A stretch of 64,000 nucleotides of DNA from Sodalis ligni (GCF_016865525.2 NZ_CP075169.1:2046337-2110336), one strand, 5' to 3'. Numbered from the stretch's first letter, positions 18,713 through 28,800 are shown. Notes: generated by a model from the sequence alone, not told the origin. Program-made: numbers and translations.

Positions 18713-19669
18713 CTATGACAAGGTCATCGGGTCCAGGGCCAACAGATAACGTGCCGTCCCGGCATCGGTGATAAGCGTGGTGACCCATTTTCCGATCAGG
18801 CTCGCCGCAATGGCGACGTATTTTTCCTGGCCGCCGGCAATGGCCACGACTTCCGGCACATTACGCACCTGTTCATCTCTCATGGACAGGCTGAGCCTAT
18901 CCAGCGGCGAGGGTACTACCCGGCCGCGCTTGTCCACAATGGTAGTGCAGATATCGGCGCAGACGCCGGCGGCCAATACCTGCCGGCGCCAGTCGTCCGG
19001 GAAGGTGGTGAACATGCATGATGCCGGCGGATTCCAGGAGCCGATGCCGGTTATCAGTACATCCAGATGATTATAACGCTCATGCACCGCCGCCACGCTG
19101 GGTTCCCGCAGCAGGTTGCGCGCGGTTTCCTCGTTGTCCACCCACATGGGGATATAAATCGGGTGCGCCTTGCCGCCGCTGATAGTGGCGATGCGATGGA
19201 TAAGTTCGATGGAGTTATGGGAGAATTCCATGCCGGGCTGCGCGCCGGCGGCCTGTACCACATCCAACACCGGCAAATGGGTCAGGGCGTCGGCCACCGC
19301 CGACAGGACTCGTCCGGAGGCTACGCCGACGCTCATGCCGGGCATGAGCAATTCCTCCACCGCCGCCGCGCCGAGAATACCCAGCTGCTGGGTAAGGGCG
19401 CTGGCGGGCAGATCCGGCCCGGCCAGCACCACCGCTTGATTGAGGCCGAATTTTTTGGTCAATTGCTGGGACAGGGCAATGTCTATCTCTTCCTGCTCGG
19501 CGATGACAAATTTCACCAGACCCCGCTCGATGGCGTTATCAAGGATGCGCGCCACGCGAAAGCGCGAGATGGCCATTTCATCGGCAATCTGGCTTTTGGT
19601 CTTTCGGTCGATAAAATAGGCGCGCGCAACGGTAATCGCCTGGATTTTCTGTAGGGGAAGAAGGGGCAT
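18713..19669 (-). CDS. SorC/DeoR-family sugar-responsive regulator
   Basis: The protein has about 318 residues from MPLLPLQKIQ. A short N-terminal helix-turn-helix (KTKSQIADEMAISRFRVARILDNAIERGLV) is followed by a SorC-type sugar-phosphate-binding domain (VVLAGPDL, GVASGRVLSAVADAL, LITGIGSW, VVAIAGGQEKYVAIAASL). Such proteins bind a phosphorylated sugar made by the pathway they control. The gene lies upstream of and parallel to the sugar operon. The upstream alternative start at 19696 lacks a better ribosome site. Confidence 0.87.
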   Translation of the reverse strand: MPLLPLQKIQAITVARAYFIDRKTKSQIADEMAISRFRVARILDNAIERGLVKFVIAEQEEIDIALSQQLTKKFGLNQAVVLAGPDLPASALTQQLGILGAAAVEELLMPGMSVGVASGRVLSAVADALTHLPVLDVVQAAGAQPGMEFSHNSIELIHRIATISGGKAHPIYIPMWVDNEETARNLLREPSVAAVHERYNHLDVLITGIGSWNPPASCMFTTFPDDWRRQVLAAGVCADICTTIVDKRGRVVPSPLDRLSLSMRDEQVRNVPEVVAIAGGQEKYVAIAASLIGKWVTTLITDAGTARYLLALDPMTLS

Positions 19670-19762
19670 CAAAAGATCTCCCGGCGCAAAGGACACAGGC
19701 CGACCCCGCGGAGGGCCGGCAGTTTATAATTATGTTGATGTTGTCCGTTGAACCGTCTTATT

Positions 19763-19776
19763 TGCTCATTTGAGCA
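19763..19776. promoter_or_regulatory. Candidate operator upstream of the SorC regulator
   Basis: TGCTCATTTGAGCA is a perfect 14-bp palindrome 93 bp upstream of the regulator start. Its core is the same as that of the palindrome at 18531-18544. Seen directly; assignment to this regulator is inferred. Confidence 0.5.
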
Positions 19777-19834
19777 TAATCCTAGCTCTTTTTATCCCCT
19801 CTGTCAGCTAACTTTTGTCGGCCCCGGCGTTATA

Positions 19835-20437
19835 TCAAAGGTAGCGGGCGATGAATTTTTCCATATCGCGAAAATCCGCCATCCGTTCCCGCAGGGTCTC
19901 GTGATCCCAATGCCACCATTGGCTGCGCTCGATACGTTCGATCAGGGCATCGGAGAACCGGCTGCCGATGTGTTTCGCCGCCACGCCGGCGACAATGGCG
20001 TACGGGGCGACATCCTTGGTCACCACCGCCGCGCTGCCCACCACCGCGCCGTTGCCGATGGTGACGCCCGGCATGATCACCGCGTTATGGCCTATCCAGA
20101 CATCATGGCCGATGGTGACGTGCTGGGCGCGGCGCCAGTCAAAGATGGCCTCGTCGTCCGCTCCCAGGTCATAGTCCGAACCGCGGTAGGTAAAGTGGTG
20201 CTGGGCGATACGCTGGTAGGTGGGGTGGTTGCCGGGATTGATCCGGACATAGGTGGCGATGGAAACGAATTTGCCGATGGTGGCATAGTTGATCTGGTTA
20301 TGGCCGGCGGTGTAGGAGTAATCCCCCATCTCCACCTCCTCCAGTATGGCGTCGTCCCCCAAATGAACGTACTGGCCCAACCGGGCCTGGTTCAACGTCA
20401 CGTTATTGCCTATCTTGGGTTGCGCTTCGATATTCAT
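19835..20437 (-). CDS. Phosphonate-operon hexapeptide-repeat acyltransferase
   Basis: This 200-residue left-handed beta-helix protein shows repeated hexapeptides ([34 protein letters not shown]) and the usual catalytic-region His in [17 protein letters not shown]. It belongs to the chloramphenicol/xenobiotic acetyltransferase-like group that turns up in phn operons, distinct from the GNAT enzyme PhnO. A role in N-acetylating aminophosphonates or a ribose phosphonate intermediate is plausible but unproven. It overlaps phnN by 4 bp and is the last gene of the phnF-N operon. Confidence 0.8.
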   Translation of the reverse strand: MNIEAQPKIGNNVTLNQARLGQYVHLGDDAILEEVEMGDYSYTAGHNQINYATIGKFVSIATYVRINPGNHPTYQRIAQHHFTYRGSDYDLGADDEAIFDWRRAQHVTIGHDVWIGHNAVIMPGVTIGNGAVVGSAAVVTKDVAPYAIVAGVAAKHIGSRFSDALIERIERSQWWHWDHETLRERMADFRDMEKFIARYL

Positions 20438-20988
20438 AATGATTCCTGTGGCGGTTTTATCAGGGCCAAAAAAGCCGTCACGGTGTCGGCGATGGGACCG
20501 TTGTTATCAAGCCAGACGCAGCGGTCCGGCAAAGACTGCTGGTATTCAGCCGCCCGGGCCAGCCGGTCGGTAATCTCCTTGGGGGTTTCCCGTCCCCGCT
20601 GGCGCAGCCGCTGCCGCAGGTTGGCCGGCGAGACCCGCAGGCAGACCGGCAGCAGGCGCTCTTTGTAGCGTTGCTGCGCCTGGGCCAGATGGGCGCGGGA
20701 ACCATTTACCACCACATGGCTGTCCCGCAGTAGCCATAGATCGATTTCGATGCCCAGGCCGTAATAGTAGCGGTGCGCCTGCCAGTGCAGCGCGAACAGC
20801 CCCGCGTCCCGGCGCTGCATGAACTCGCTTTCGCTCAGGGCAATGTGGTTCTCGCTGCCGTCGCCGGGGGGACGGGTAATGTAGCGATGGGAGACCAGCA
20901 GGGACGGCACCGGCTGGCCGCGCATCGCCGCCAGCAGGCTGTCTTTGCCGGATCCCGACGGGCCCATAAGATAAATAAGGCGGCTCAT
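20434..20988 (-). CDS. phnN: PhnN, ribose 1,5-bisphosphate phosphokinase
   Basis: This 184-residue guanylate-kinase-like enzyme has the P-loop [12 protein letters not shown] at residues 8-19 and a lid region with RYITRPP. PhnN turns ribose 1,5-bisphosphate from the C-P lyase route into PRPP. Length is normal for the family. It is linked by a short start-stop overlap to phnM upstream and overlaps the acyltransferase downstream, so the genes are translationally coupled. Confidence 0.92.
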   Translation of the reverse strand: MSRLIYLMGPSGSGKDSLLAAMRGQPVPSLLVSHRYITRPPGDGSENHIALSESEFMQRRDAGLFALHWQAHRYYYGLGIEIDLWLLRDSHVVVNGSRAHLAQAQQRYKERLLPVCLRVSPANLRQRLRQRGRETPKEITDRLARAAEYQQSLPDRCVWLDNNGPIADTVTAFLALIKPPQESL

Positions 20989-22124
20989 CAGTACACCTGC
21001 CGACCCTGACGCCAGACATTTTTCACATAGATATGGCCGTCGTGGCGATTGACCAAGACCAGATCCCCGCGCTTGCCTTCGGCGATCAGTCCGCGGTCGG
21101 TAAGCCCCAGGGCGCGCGCCGGATTTAACGTGACCATTTTCGCCGCCTGCGGCAGGGTGTAGATGTTGCTCTCGTCATGGGCAATGCGAAACACGGCATC
21201 CATCAGGCTGGCGGGGTAATAATCGGAGGAGAGGATATCCAGCATGCCGAGCGTCGCCAGGTAGTGGGCCGCCACATTGCCGGAATGGGATCCTCCCCGC
21301 ACGATATTCGGCGCGCCCATCAGGACCTGCAGACCGTGGCGGCGAGAAGCCGCGGCGGCGGCTTCCGTGGTGGGAAATTCGGCAATGGCCGCGCCCAGGA
21401 CGGCGGATTCCGCAACGTGTTCTTCGGTGGCGTCATCATGGCTGGCCAGGGCAATGTCGCGCCGGCGGCAGTGTGCGGCAATGGCCGTGCGGTTGGGCGC
21501 CGACCAGCGCTGCGCCAGGCCGATTTGCTCCTCTTCGAACGCAGCCATCTGACCCGGAGTGAAGTGATATTTGCCCTGGTAATATTCGCGGTACTTCTCC
21601 AGAGAGGCGAACTGGCGCTGACCCGGCGAATGGTCCATCAGCGAGACCATGGACACGCCGGGTTTATCCACCAATTGCTCGAACAGCGGCAGGGTGCTGT
21701 GATGGGGCAGCTCGCAGCGCAGATGCAGCCGGTGTTCGGCGCGGTTGCGCCCCGCCTGCTGGCTGTTGATAACCGCATCGATCATTTTTTGCAGGTTGCC
21801 CAGCCGGTGGCCGCCTTCGCGGACATCACCCACCGCCACCGCATCCAGCACCGTGGTGATGCCGTTGGCTATCATCAGCGCATCATGGCTGCTCATGGCG
21901 GAATGGGACGGCCAGTCCACCTTCGGCCGCGGATTGAAATATTTATCCAGGTTGTCGGTATGCAGCTCGATGAGACCGGGCAGCAGCCAGCCTCCTTCGC
22001 CGTCCAGGGCCTGCGGCAGCCGGCTGTGGCTCTCGCCGATGCGGCGGATAATACCGTCTTCCGTCTCGATGGCGCCCTCCACCACCTCGTTTTCCAACAC
22101 CAGCTTAACGTTATTGATGATCAT
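20988..22124 (-). CDS. phnM: PhnM, alkylphosphonate ribose triphosphate diphosphatase
   Basis: The 378-residue amidohydrolase is full length. Metal-site motifs are [12 protein letters not shown] near residue 55 and [10 protein letters not shown] in the later barrel. PhnM removes pyrophosphate from ribose triphosphonate to give the PhnJ substrate. It overlaps phnL by 4 bp. No frameshift is seen. Confidence 0.94.
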   Translation of the reverse strand: MIINNVKLVLENEVVEGAIETEDGIIRRIGESHSRLPQALDGEGGWLLPGLIELHTDNLDKYFNPRPKVDWPSHSAMSSHDALMIANGITTVLDAVAVGDVREGGHRLGNLQKMIDAVINSQQAGRNRAEHRLHLRCELPHHSTLPLFEQLVDKPGVSMVSLMDHSPGQRQFASLEKYREYYQGKYHFTPGQMAAFEEEQIGLAQRWSAPNRTAIAAHCRRRDIALASHDDATEEHVAESAVLGAAIAEFPTTEAAAAASRRHGLQVLMGAPNIVRGGSHSGNVAAHYLATLGMLDILSSDYYPASLMDAVFRIAHDESNIYTLPQAAKMVTLNPARALGLTDRGLIAEGKRGDLVLVNRHDGHIYVKNVWRQGRQVY

Positions 22125-22843
22125 TTTGACATCTCCAACCCATGGGGAGGCTGCATGGCATATAAACGGTCGGCTACCCGCGCCCGCACCCCGTCGTCGT
22201 GAAAGATGCCGACGATGGCGGCGCCGCGCTGTTTGGCACGTTCAATCAGGCCCACCACCGCCGCGCTGTTGCGGTTGTCCAGGGAGGCGGTGGGTTCGTC
22301 CAGCAACAGCACCGGGTAGTCGACGATAAAACCGCGGGCGATATTGACCCGTTGCTGTTCCCCACCGGAAAAGGTCGACGGCGCCAGAGGCCAGAGCCGC
22401 CGCGGCACGTTGAGAAGGGCCAGCAGCCCCTCGGCCCGCTCGCGGCAGATGCTCTCATCGATACCCAGCTCCAGCAGGGGCTGCATGACTACCTGCAGGG
22501 CGCTGATACGCGGAATGACCCGTAAAAACTGGCTTACCCAGCCGAGGGTATGGCGGCGTACCGCCATAATCTGCCGGGCGTCGGCGGGTACCATATCCAG
22601 CCACTGGTCCTGATGCCGTAGCCAGATATGGCCGCTGTCGGGCAGATAGTTCGCGTACAGCGATCGCAGCAGGGTGGATTTACCGCTGCCGGAATGGCCG
22701 TTCAGCACCAGGCACTCCCCGGCGCTGACCGTCAGATTGGCATCCTCCAGCACCTGCAGGCGTACGCTGTCCTGGTTATGCAGCACAAAGGTTTTGCTCA
22801 GGTGTTCCACTTGTAATAGCGCGTTGTCTGGTAAATTTTGCAT
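22121..22843 (-). CDS. phnL: PhnL, C-P lyase complex ATP-binding subunit
   Basis: This 240-residue ABC-type ATPase has Walker [12 protein letters not shown], signature FSGGEQQRV and Walker [12 protein letters not shown]. PhnL associates with the PhnGHIJK core and is needed in vivo but has no membrane partner; it is not a transporter subunit. The start lies 12 bp after phnK stops. Confidence 0.93.
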   Translation of the reverse strand: MQNLPDNALLQVEHLSKTFVLHNQDSVRLQVLEDANLTVSAGECLVLNGHSGSGKSTLLRSLYANYLPDSGHIWLRHQDQWLDMVPADARQIMAVRRHTLGWVSQFLRVIPRISALQVVMQPLLELGIDESICRERAEGLLALLNVPRRLWPLAPSTFSGGEQQRVNIARGFIVDYPVLLLDEPTASLDNRNSAAVVGLIERAKQRGAAIVGIFHDDGVRARVADRLYAMQPPHGLEMSK

Positions 22844-22855
22844 AAATTCTCTCGT

Positions 22856-23644
22856 TCAGGACAAAATGGACGACACCAGCAGTTGGGTATAAGGATGATG
22901 GGGATCGTCCAGCACCCGATCGGTCAGACCGCTTTCCACCACTTCCCCGTGCTTCATTACCAGCAGCCGGTGGGCCAATAAGCGCGCCACGCCGAGATCG
23001 TGGGTCACGATCACCGCCGCCAGCTGCATCTCCACCACCAGGCCGCGCAGCAGATCCAGCAGCCTTGCCTGCACCGATACGTCAAGCCCGCCGGTGGGTT
23101 CGTCCATGAACACCAGCTTCGGGTGGGTCACCAGATTGCGGGCGATTTGCAGCCGCTGCTGCATTCCGCCGGAAAAGGTGGTGGGAACATCGTCCAGGCG
23201 CGCCAGGGGAATTTCCACGTCGGTGAGCCATTGTCCGGCCTGGCGGCGGATGTCGCCGTAATGACGTTCCCCCACCGCCATGAGCCGTTCGCCGATATTC
23301 CCGCCGGCGGATACCCGCGCCCGCAGCCCGTCGAGGGGATTTTGGTGCACTACGCCCCAGTCGGTACGCAGCAGGCGGCGGCGATCGCTCTCGGCCATCC
23401 GGTAAAGATCGTGCTCCTCGCCGGCGCCGGGGCGGTAGATAATCCGCCCTTCCTGGGGCGCCAGTCGGGCGGAAATGGCTTTCAGCAGGGTGGTTTTGCC
23501 GGAGCCGGATTCGCCGACGATGCCAAGCACTTCACCGGGGTAAATCTCGAAGGAGACATTGCCGAAGCCCTTGCCGGGGGTATAAAAATAGGTCAGGTTT
23601 TCCACCGACAGCAGCGGCGTTGAAGAAAGGGTTGCAACATTCAT
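22856..23644 (-). CDS. phnK: PhnK, C-P lyase complex ATP-binding subunit
   Basis: The 262-residue ABC-type ATPase has Walker A GESGSGKTTLL near residue 40, signature FSGGMQQRLQ and Walker B VFMDEPTGGLD. PhnK docks on PhnJ of the core complex. The N-terminus PLLSVENLTYFYTPGKGF is typical. It overlaps phnJ by one base. Confidence 0.93.
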   Translation of the reverse strand: MNVATLSSTPLLSVENLTYFYTPGKGFGNVSFEIYPGEVLGIVGESGSGKTTLLKAISARLAPQEGRIIYRPGAGEEHDLYRMAESDRRRLLRTDWGVVHQNPLDGLRARVSAGGNIGERLMAVGERHYGDIRRQAGQWLTDVEIPLARLDDVPTTFSGGMQQRLQIARNLVTHPKLVFMDEPTGGLDVSVQARLLDLLRGLVVEMQLAAVIVTHDLGVARLLAHRLLVMKHGEVVESGLTDRVLDDPHHPYTQLLVSSILS

Positions 23645-24511
23645 CAGCGGGACGCCTCATGTGGGGGTTGGGATAACGCCAGTTGCTGCCGGCAATAGTC
23701 GGTATCCGAGCAAATGAACATCCGGTTGCCCAGGTCGTCCAGTACCACTTCGTCCAGGTAGCTGTGGCGGGAGCCGCAAATAGCGCAGGGCTCGTCCCAC
23801 TGCTGGACGGTAAAGGGATGGTCGTCAAAATCCAGGCTTTCCACCTGGGTAAACGGCGGCAGGGCATAGATGCGTTTTTCCCGTCCGGCGCCGAACAGCT
23901 GCAGCGCCGGCATCATATGCATCTTCGGATTGTCGAATTTCGGGATCGGCGACGGGTCCATGACATAACGGCCGTTGACCTTTACCGGATAGGCGTAGGT
24001 AGTGGCGATGTGGCCGTAGCGGGCGATATCCTCGTACAGCTTCACCTGCATCACGCCATACTCTTCCAGGGCGTGCATTTTGCGGGTCTCGGTCTCCCTG
24101 GGCTCGATAAAACGCAGGGGTTCGGGATTCGGCACCTGGTAAACCAGGATTTGATCTTCCGCCAGCGGCGTTTCCGGGATGCGGTGGCGGGTCTGGATAA
24201 TGGTGGCCTCCACGGTGCGTTCGGTGGTGGCCGCGCCGGCTACCCGCTGAAAGAAGCGACGGATGGAGACCGCGTTGGTGGTGTCGTCCGCCCCTTGGTC
24301 GATGACCTTAAGCACATCGGTCGTGCCGATGATGCTGGCGGTTACCTGGATACCGCCCGGTGCCCCCGCCATAAGGCATCGGGATTTCGCGGCCGCCGAA
24401 CGGCACCTGATAACCGGGGATCGCCACGCCCTTTAAAATAGCGCGGCGAATCCTGCGTTTGGTCTGTTCATCCAGATAACCCGGATTGTAGCCGGTCAAA
24501 ATATCACTCAT
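23644..24511 (-). pseudogene. phnJ: PhnJ, radical-SAM C-P lyase, frameshifted
   Basis: PhnJ cleaves the C-P bond using a [4Fe-4S] cluster and S-adenosylmethionine. The start at 24511 gives MSDILTGYNPGYLDEQTK and VAIPGYQVPFGGREIPMP. The frame then breaks at about 24355-24357 (apparent gain of one base in a C run), and similarity resumes at once as GGIQVTASIIGTTDVLKVIDQG through to the stop. The cluster cysteines are in the intact C-terminal part: CAIC, then Cys in MFICSDTDYC. Next to the break the usual YGWGTG reads YGGGTG. Without PhnJ the pathway cannot work, so this break is critical. Confidence 0.9.
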
Positions 24512-25585
24512 GGTTTCCCCTTCGGCGGCGTATTCCCGGCGCAGGCGTTTAAGCAGCTCCAGCTCCGCCTGAAAATCCACGTAATGGGGCAATTTCAGGT
24601 GGGAGACGAAACCCGATGCTTCGACATTGTCGGCATGGGCCAGTACAAACTCTTCATCCTGGGCCGGGCTGGCGACGGGTTCGTCGTAATCCCCGGCCTG
24701 CAGGGCGCGGTCCACCAGCGCCATGGACATGGCCTTGCGTTCGGCGCGGCCGAACACCAGACCGTAGCCCCGGGTGAAGTGGGGCGGTTCATCGCACGGG
24801 TCGACAAAACCGTTGACCATTTCGCATTCGGTCAGCAGGATTTCACCCACCTCAACGGCGAAACCCAGCTCTTCCGGCACCCATTGCACGCTGAGATAGC
24901 CGCTGCGGATCTCGCCGGCAAACGGATGGCTGCGGCCGTAACCGCGCTGGGACGAATAGCCCAGGGCCAACAGGAATCCCTCATCGCCGCGCACCAGCCG
25001 CTGCAGCCGCGCCGAACGGGAGCCGGGATACACGGGCGGATGGCGGGTGATGTCATCCGGTTCGCTGCCGTCGTCCTGCTCGGCCCGCGCCAGTCCTTCC
25101 CGGTTCAGCAAATCGAATACGTGGGCGCAGCTTTCCGGCAGCGGATCGTCCGCCTGGGGCGCCGTGGGCGCTTCCCCCTCCGCCAGCAGGGCAAAATCCA
25201 GCAGGCGGTGGGTATAATCATAGGTGGGGCCCAGTACCTGACCGCCGGGCAAATCTTTGTAAACCGCCGAGATCCGACGCTCAAGGCGCATGGTTTCGGT
25301 GCACAGCGGTTCGCTGACCCCCAGGCGCGGCAGGGTGGTACGGTAGGCGCGCAGCAGAAAAATCGCCTCCACCAGATCGCCGCCGGCCTGCTTTATCGCC
25401 AGGGACGCCAACTGCCGGTCGTAAATGCCCCCTTCGGTCATGACCCGATCCACCGCCAGGCCCAGCTGTTGATCGATCTGTTCGCAATCGATGGCCGGCA
25501 AAGCGCTATCCCCGCGGCGCAGATGCTCCTGTAATTGATGGGCGGCATCAATGGCCTTCTCGCCCCCTTTCACTGCGACATACAT
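24512..25585 (-). CDS. phnI: PhnI, C-P lyase core subunit, open into phnJ
   Basis: PhnI forms the nucleosidase/core part that joins the phosphonate to ribose with PhnGHL. The ATG at 25585 gives MYVAVKGGEKAIDAAH, with VDRVMTEGGIYDRQLA, RISAVYKD, GPTYDYTHRLLDFALLAEGE and SHLKLPHYVDFQAELELLKRL. E. coli PhnI ends shortly after the last motif. Here no stop occurs and the frame continues straight into the phnJ start, giving one long reading frame to 24308. Either a fusion is made, or one extra G in the GGGG run before the phnJ ATG has removed the normal overlap stop (ATGA). Confidence 0.88.
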
Positions 25586-26166
25586 CAGCACACCTCCACG
25601 TGGGTGGTTCGCGGGATTGCCAGCAACTGGTCGTCGCACAGCAGGATAAAATCAAGGCCCAAGGGAAAACGCCGGGACGGGGTCAATAAATAGTCCTTTA
25701 CCGCCGCGGGCAGCGCCGGGGCGATATCGCGCCGTTCCTTGATACCCGGTCCCCTAAGGCGCAGCGGCGTTCCCTCATCCAGGGAGGCCACCTGCACAAG
25801 CACCGTGGCTCCCGACTCGGGCGAGGTTTCATCGCCACAGGGCAAGGCCCGCAAATCCGGCCCGGTAATCCGGTCATCGAACAGCGCAAAGCCGGTGCCC
25901 GTCAGCGCCTGCACCAGCGGAGCGCCGGTATGAAAACGCAGCGTGGCCTGCACGCTGTCGCTGCACAATGACGGCGTGATATATAAAGGCGTTTCACCGT
26001 CAGCCAGGGTCAGCAGCACGCCGGCGGCGGCGGGAACGACGGCGTCCCAGCGGGGACAATCGTCGAGGGTAATACGGTGGCCCGGTTCGCTCAGCGCTTT
26101 GAGCAGCAGCCTGAACGACCGCTGCGCCTGGAAAACGGGATGGGTAAAGCCGGCAAGAAGCGTCAT
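25585..26166 (-). CDS. phnH: PhnH, C-P lyase core subunit
   Basis: This 193-residue core protein matches PhnH across its length (GFTHPVFQAQRSFRLLLKALSEPG, LNADGETPLY-like DGETPLYITPSL, FPLGLDFILLCDDQLLAIPRTT). It forms the Phn(GHIJ)2 complex with its neighbours. Start and stop overlap phnG and phnI by a few bases, a tightly packed order equal to that of E. coli. Confidence 0.93.
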   Translation of the reverse strand: MTLLAGFTHPVFQAQRSFRLLLKALSEPGHRITLDDCPRWDAVVPAAAGVLLTLADGETPLYITPSLCSDSVQATLRFHTGAPLVQALTGTGFALFDDRITGPDLRALPCGDETSPESGATVLVQVASLDEGTPLRLRGPGIKERRDIAPALPAAVKDYLLTPSRRFPLGLDFILLCDDQLLAIPRTTHVEVC

Positions 26167-26612
26167 TAGCTGTCCCCCCTTACCAGAGTAAAGAAATCCA
26201 CCCGACTGGCGGCGACGGCGCGGGCGCGCAGCTGTTGCTGTTCCCGTCGCCGTGCGGCCAGCGGCTCGATCAGCTGTGACTGCAAACGCTCCCGATACTC
26301 TGTTTGCTGCATCAGGGCGTCAATCAGCGCGCACAGGTCGGCGTGGGCCTTGTCGCGTCCGGCGATATAGCCGTAGCCATAGGTACCGTTATCCAGCTGA
26401 ACAACCGCCCGGGTGACGGTCATATCCCCCAGCACAAAGCGGCGGCCGGTGGCGCCCATACGGGCCTGTAGCTGGGTGAGCCCGATTTCCGGCGCCCGGA
26501 CGGCGCGATAGGCGGGATGCAGATCCATTCCCTGCCAATGGTCCCGCAGCAGGGCGGCGGGACTGGACGCCAAAACCGACATCCAGCGTTGTCTGGCCTC
26601 TAAGGTATGCAT
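26166..26612 (-). CDS. phnG: PhnG, C-P lyase core subunit
   Basis: The 148-residue product matches PhnG (RQRWMSVLASSPAALLRDHW, GATGRRFVLGDMTVTRAVVQL, GYGYIAGRDKAHADLCALIDAL). The GRD-K-HAD segment is the family hallmark. It is followed by phnH with a one-base overlap and preceded directly by phnF. Confidence 0.93.
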   Translation of the reverse strand: MHTLEARQRWMSVLASSPAALLRDHWQGMDLHPAYRAVRAPEIGLTQLQARMGATGRRFVLGDMTVTRAVVQLDNGTYGYGYIAGRDKAHADLCALIDALMQQTEYRERLQSQLIEPLAARRREQQQLRARAVAASRVDFFTLVRGDS

Positions 26613-27341
26613 TCAGTGCTCCATGGTCAGTTCAATCATATCGGCGCGCGTCAGGGTGACGGAGTATTCCGCCACCTTGTCGCCGCCGGCGCAGGTGTTG
26701 AGGGTGCGAACGCACAACAACGGAGTTTGGTTGGCCGCTTCCAGCAACTGGCTCTCTTTGGCCTGTGCGCGGCGGGCGCTGATGCGCGTCTGGCGGCGCA
26801 CCAATGGCTGGTGTAATTCCTGCCGGATAAAATCGTGCAGCGAACCGCTGCGAAACCGTTGCAGCGCCGGCCACCAGAGCAGATCCGGCAGATAGTGATC
26901 GATGACGCTCAGCGGCACGTTATTCACCCGCCGCAGGGTGCGCAGGTGTATAACGTTTTGCCCCTCTTCGCAGCTCAGCGCGGCGGCGATGGAACCGCTG
27001 GCGGGACGCAGCACCGCCAGCAGCAGTTCGCTGGTGGGGTGGCTGCCCTGATCCAGCAGGTTCTGGCTGAAGTGGGCGCGGGCATGCAGGGGATAATCAT
27101 AAGGCCGCATCAGCACCAGGGTGCCGATGCCCTGCCGGCGCTGCAGCCAGCCGCGATCCACCAACTGATCCACTGCCCGGCGCAGGGTATGGCGATTAAC
27201 CTCATACCGTTGCGCCAACTGCTGCTCGGACGGCAGATAGTCGCCGCAGCGGTAATGGGAGCGCAACTCCTGCTCAAGCAGCGCGGCGATTTGCTCGTAG
27301 CGGGTAGGATAACTGGTCGGATGTCTAGACAAGTGCAGCAT
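26613..27341 (-). CDS. phnF: PhnF, GntR/HutC-family regulator of phosphonate genes
   Basis: The start MLHLSRHPTSYPTRYEQIAALLEQEL at 27341 lines up with E. coli PhnF; the longer frame from 27368 does not. The protein has 242 residues: a winged helix (YLPSEQQLAQRYEVNRHTLRRAVDQLVDRGWLQRRQG) and a UTRA ligand domain (NVIHLRTLRRVNN, LCVRTLN, AEYSVTLTRADMIE). It is the first gene of the minus-strand phn operon and faces phnC. Confidence 0.92.
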   Translation of the reverse strand: MLHLSRHPTSYPTRYEQIAALLEQELRSHYRCGDYLPSEQQLAQRYEVNRHTLRRAVDQLVDRGWLQRRQGIGTLVLMRPYDYPLHARAHFSQNLLDQGSHPTSELLLAVLRPASGSIAAALSCEEGQNVIHLRTLRRVNNVPLSVIDHYLPDLLWWPALQRFRSGSLHDFIRQELHQPLVRRQTRISARRAQAKESQLLEAANQTPLLCVRTLNTCAGGDKVAEYSVTLTRADMIELTMEH

Positions 27342-27756
27342 AATTAAAATCTCCGCTGACCGGATCATTCAGGTTTATTAAAAGGGGCAAGCCAGATGTT
27401 CTCGGGTTCAATGCCGACATAATGCACACCTTGCCGTGGAATGGGATTTATCATGCAGACGCTAAATGACAGCCGGGTTAATGGAATATGACGGAATCAT
27501 GAACTCTTTAAGCGGGCGAATTTATTTTCTGGTAATAGTATTAAAGATAAAAGAAAATTCGGAGAAACAATCAAAGTCTCTCGGATTTTATTAATGATTA
27601 ATTGCGTTTGAATGATGTCTCATCGGGGTCTAGGGAAGGGGGTTATTAGCAGGCAAGAATAAAAGACTTTCCTGTTGCATACTTACCGTGATTTTGTTAA
27701 ATTTTCATCCCGGAAAAACGTAAATTAATACAATAATTTTTATCGCCGGCTGGATC

Positions 27757-27807
27757 AAGTCATTATTATGTCACCGGCAGGTCATCTTATCATCATTAAG
27801 TTGTCAT
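27757..27807. promoter_or_regulatory. Extended Pho box: five 7-bp repeats at 11-bp spacing
   Basis: Five 7-mers start every 11 bp: AAGTCAT, ATGTCAC, AGGTCAT, TCATCAT and TTGTCAT, each split by 4 bp. This is the PhoB direct-repeat pattern (consensus CTGTCAT plus 4 bp). The array ends 50 bp before the phnC ATG, so it should drive phnCDE under phosphate limitation, and may also serve divergent phnF. The rest of the 515-bp gap shows no gene. Confidence 0.78.
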
Positions 27808-27856
27808 AATTTAATCCGTTAATACCAACCATATCGCTGACCTCCGGAGAAATAAT

Positions 27857-28689
27857 ATGGCCCAGCCACTCCTCAAGCTTGCGCAGACACCCATTCCCGG
27901 CCAACAGCCGACGCGGCAACAGCAAGTACTGGCGGTAAAGGATTATATAAACATTACAAATCCCAGCAGCCGGTCCTGTCTGATATCAATTTCAATCTCT
28001 ATGCCGGTGAATTTGTGGCGGTTATCGGCCGATCCGGCGCCGGCAAATCGACGCTGTTGCATGTATTGAACGGCACTATCCCTTCGTCCAGCGGTGAATT
28101 GCTGCATTATCGCCAGGAGGGGGATATTCTGGATATCGCACGCCTGACTCCACGGCAAATGCGGCGCTGGCGAGCGCAATGCGGTATGATTTTCCAAGAC
28201 TTTTGCCTGGTTCCGCGTCTCGATGTTTTAACGAATGTATTATTGGGACGCCTGAGCCACACGTCGACGTTCAAATCCTTTTTCAAGATTTTCACCGACA
28301 GCGATCGCGCCAGGGCCATTGAATTACTGCAGTGGCTAAATATTTTACCCCATGCCTTGCAGCGGGCGGAAAATCTTTCCGGCGGACAGATGCAGCGGGT
28401 AGCCATTTGCCGGGTGTTAATGCAAAACCCGAAAATTCTGCTGGCGGATGAACCGGTAGCTTCCCTCGATCCGAAAAATACCCGTCGGATTATGGACGCC
28501 CTGCAAAGCGTTGCCGAAAGGAATATTGCAGTCGTGGTGAATTTGCATTCCGTGGAATTGGTTAAAGAGTATTGCAGCCGGGTTATCGGCATCGCCCAGG
28601 GACAGATTATTTTCGATAATCATCCCTCATTATTAACTGACGGAATATTGCATCGTTTATATGGCGACGAAAAAGAACAGTTACATTGA
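27857..28689 (+). pseudogene. phnC: PhnC, phosphonate ABC importer ATPase, one frameshift
   Basis: The first frame ([17 protein letters not shown]...VLAVK) is broken at 27940-27941, apparently by loss of one G. The second then gives [30 protein letters not shown], Walker [31 protein letters not shown] [12 protein letters not shown], signature [11 protein letters not shown] and Walker [13 protein letters not shown]. Total length about 277 residues, normal for PhnC. A shorter protein from the GTG/ATG just before Walker A would lack the A-loop. It leads phnCDE1E2. Confidence 0.87.
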
Positions 28690-28800
28690 TGGATTTTAAA
28701 ATACAATCATGGCTTTGGAAGAATGCATTTCGGGTGGTAATCAGGGTTAATTTATTGTATCAGCGAACTATTCTCTCTCTTTAAACATAAAGGCTATTTA

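Noticed and set aside
19748..20668. 306-codon plus-strand frame across the phn acyltransferase
   Set aside because: Complement of the hexapeptide protein and phnN; no recognisable fold.
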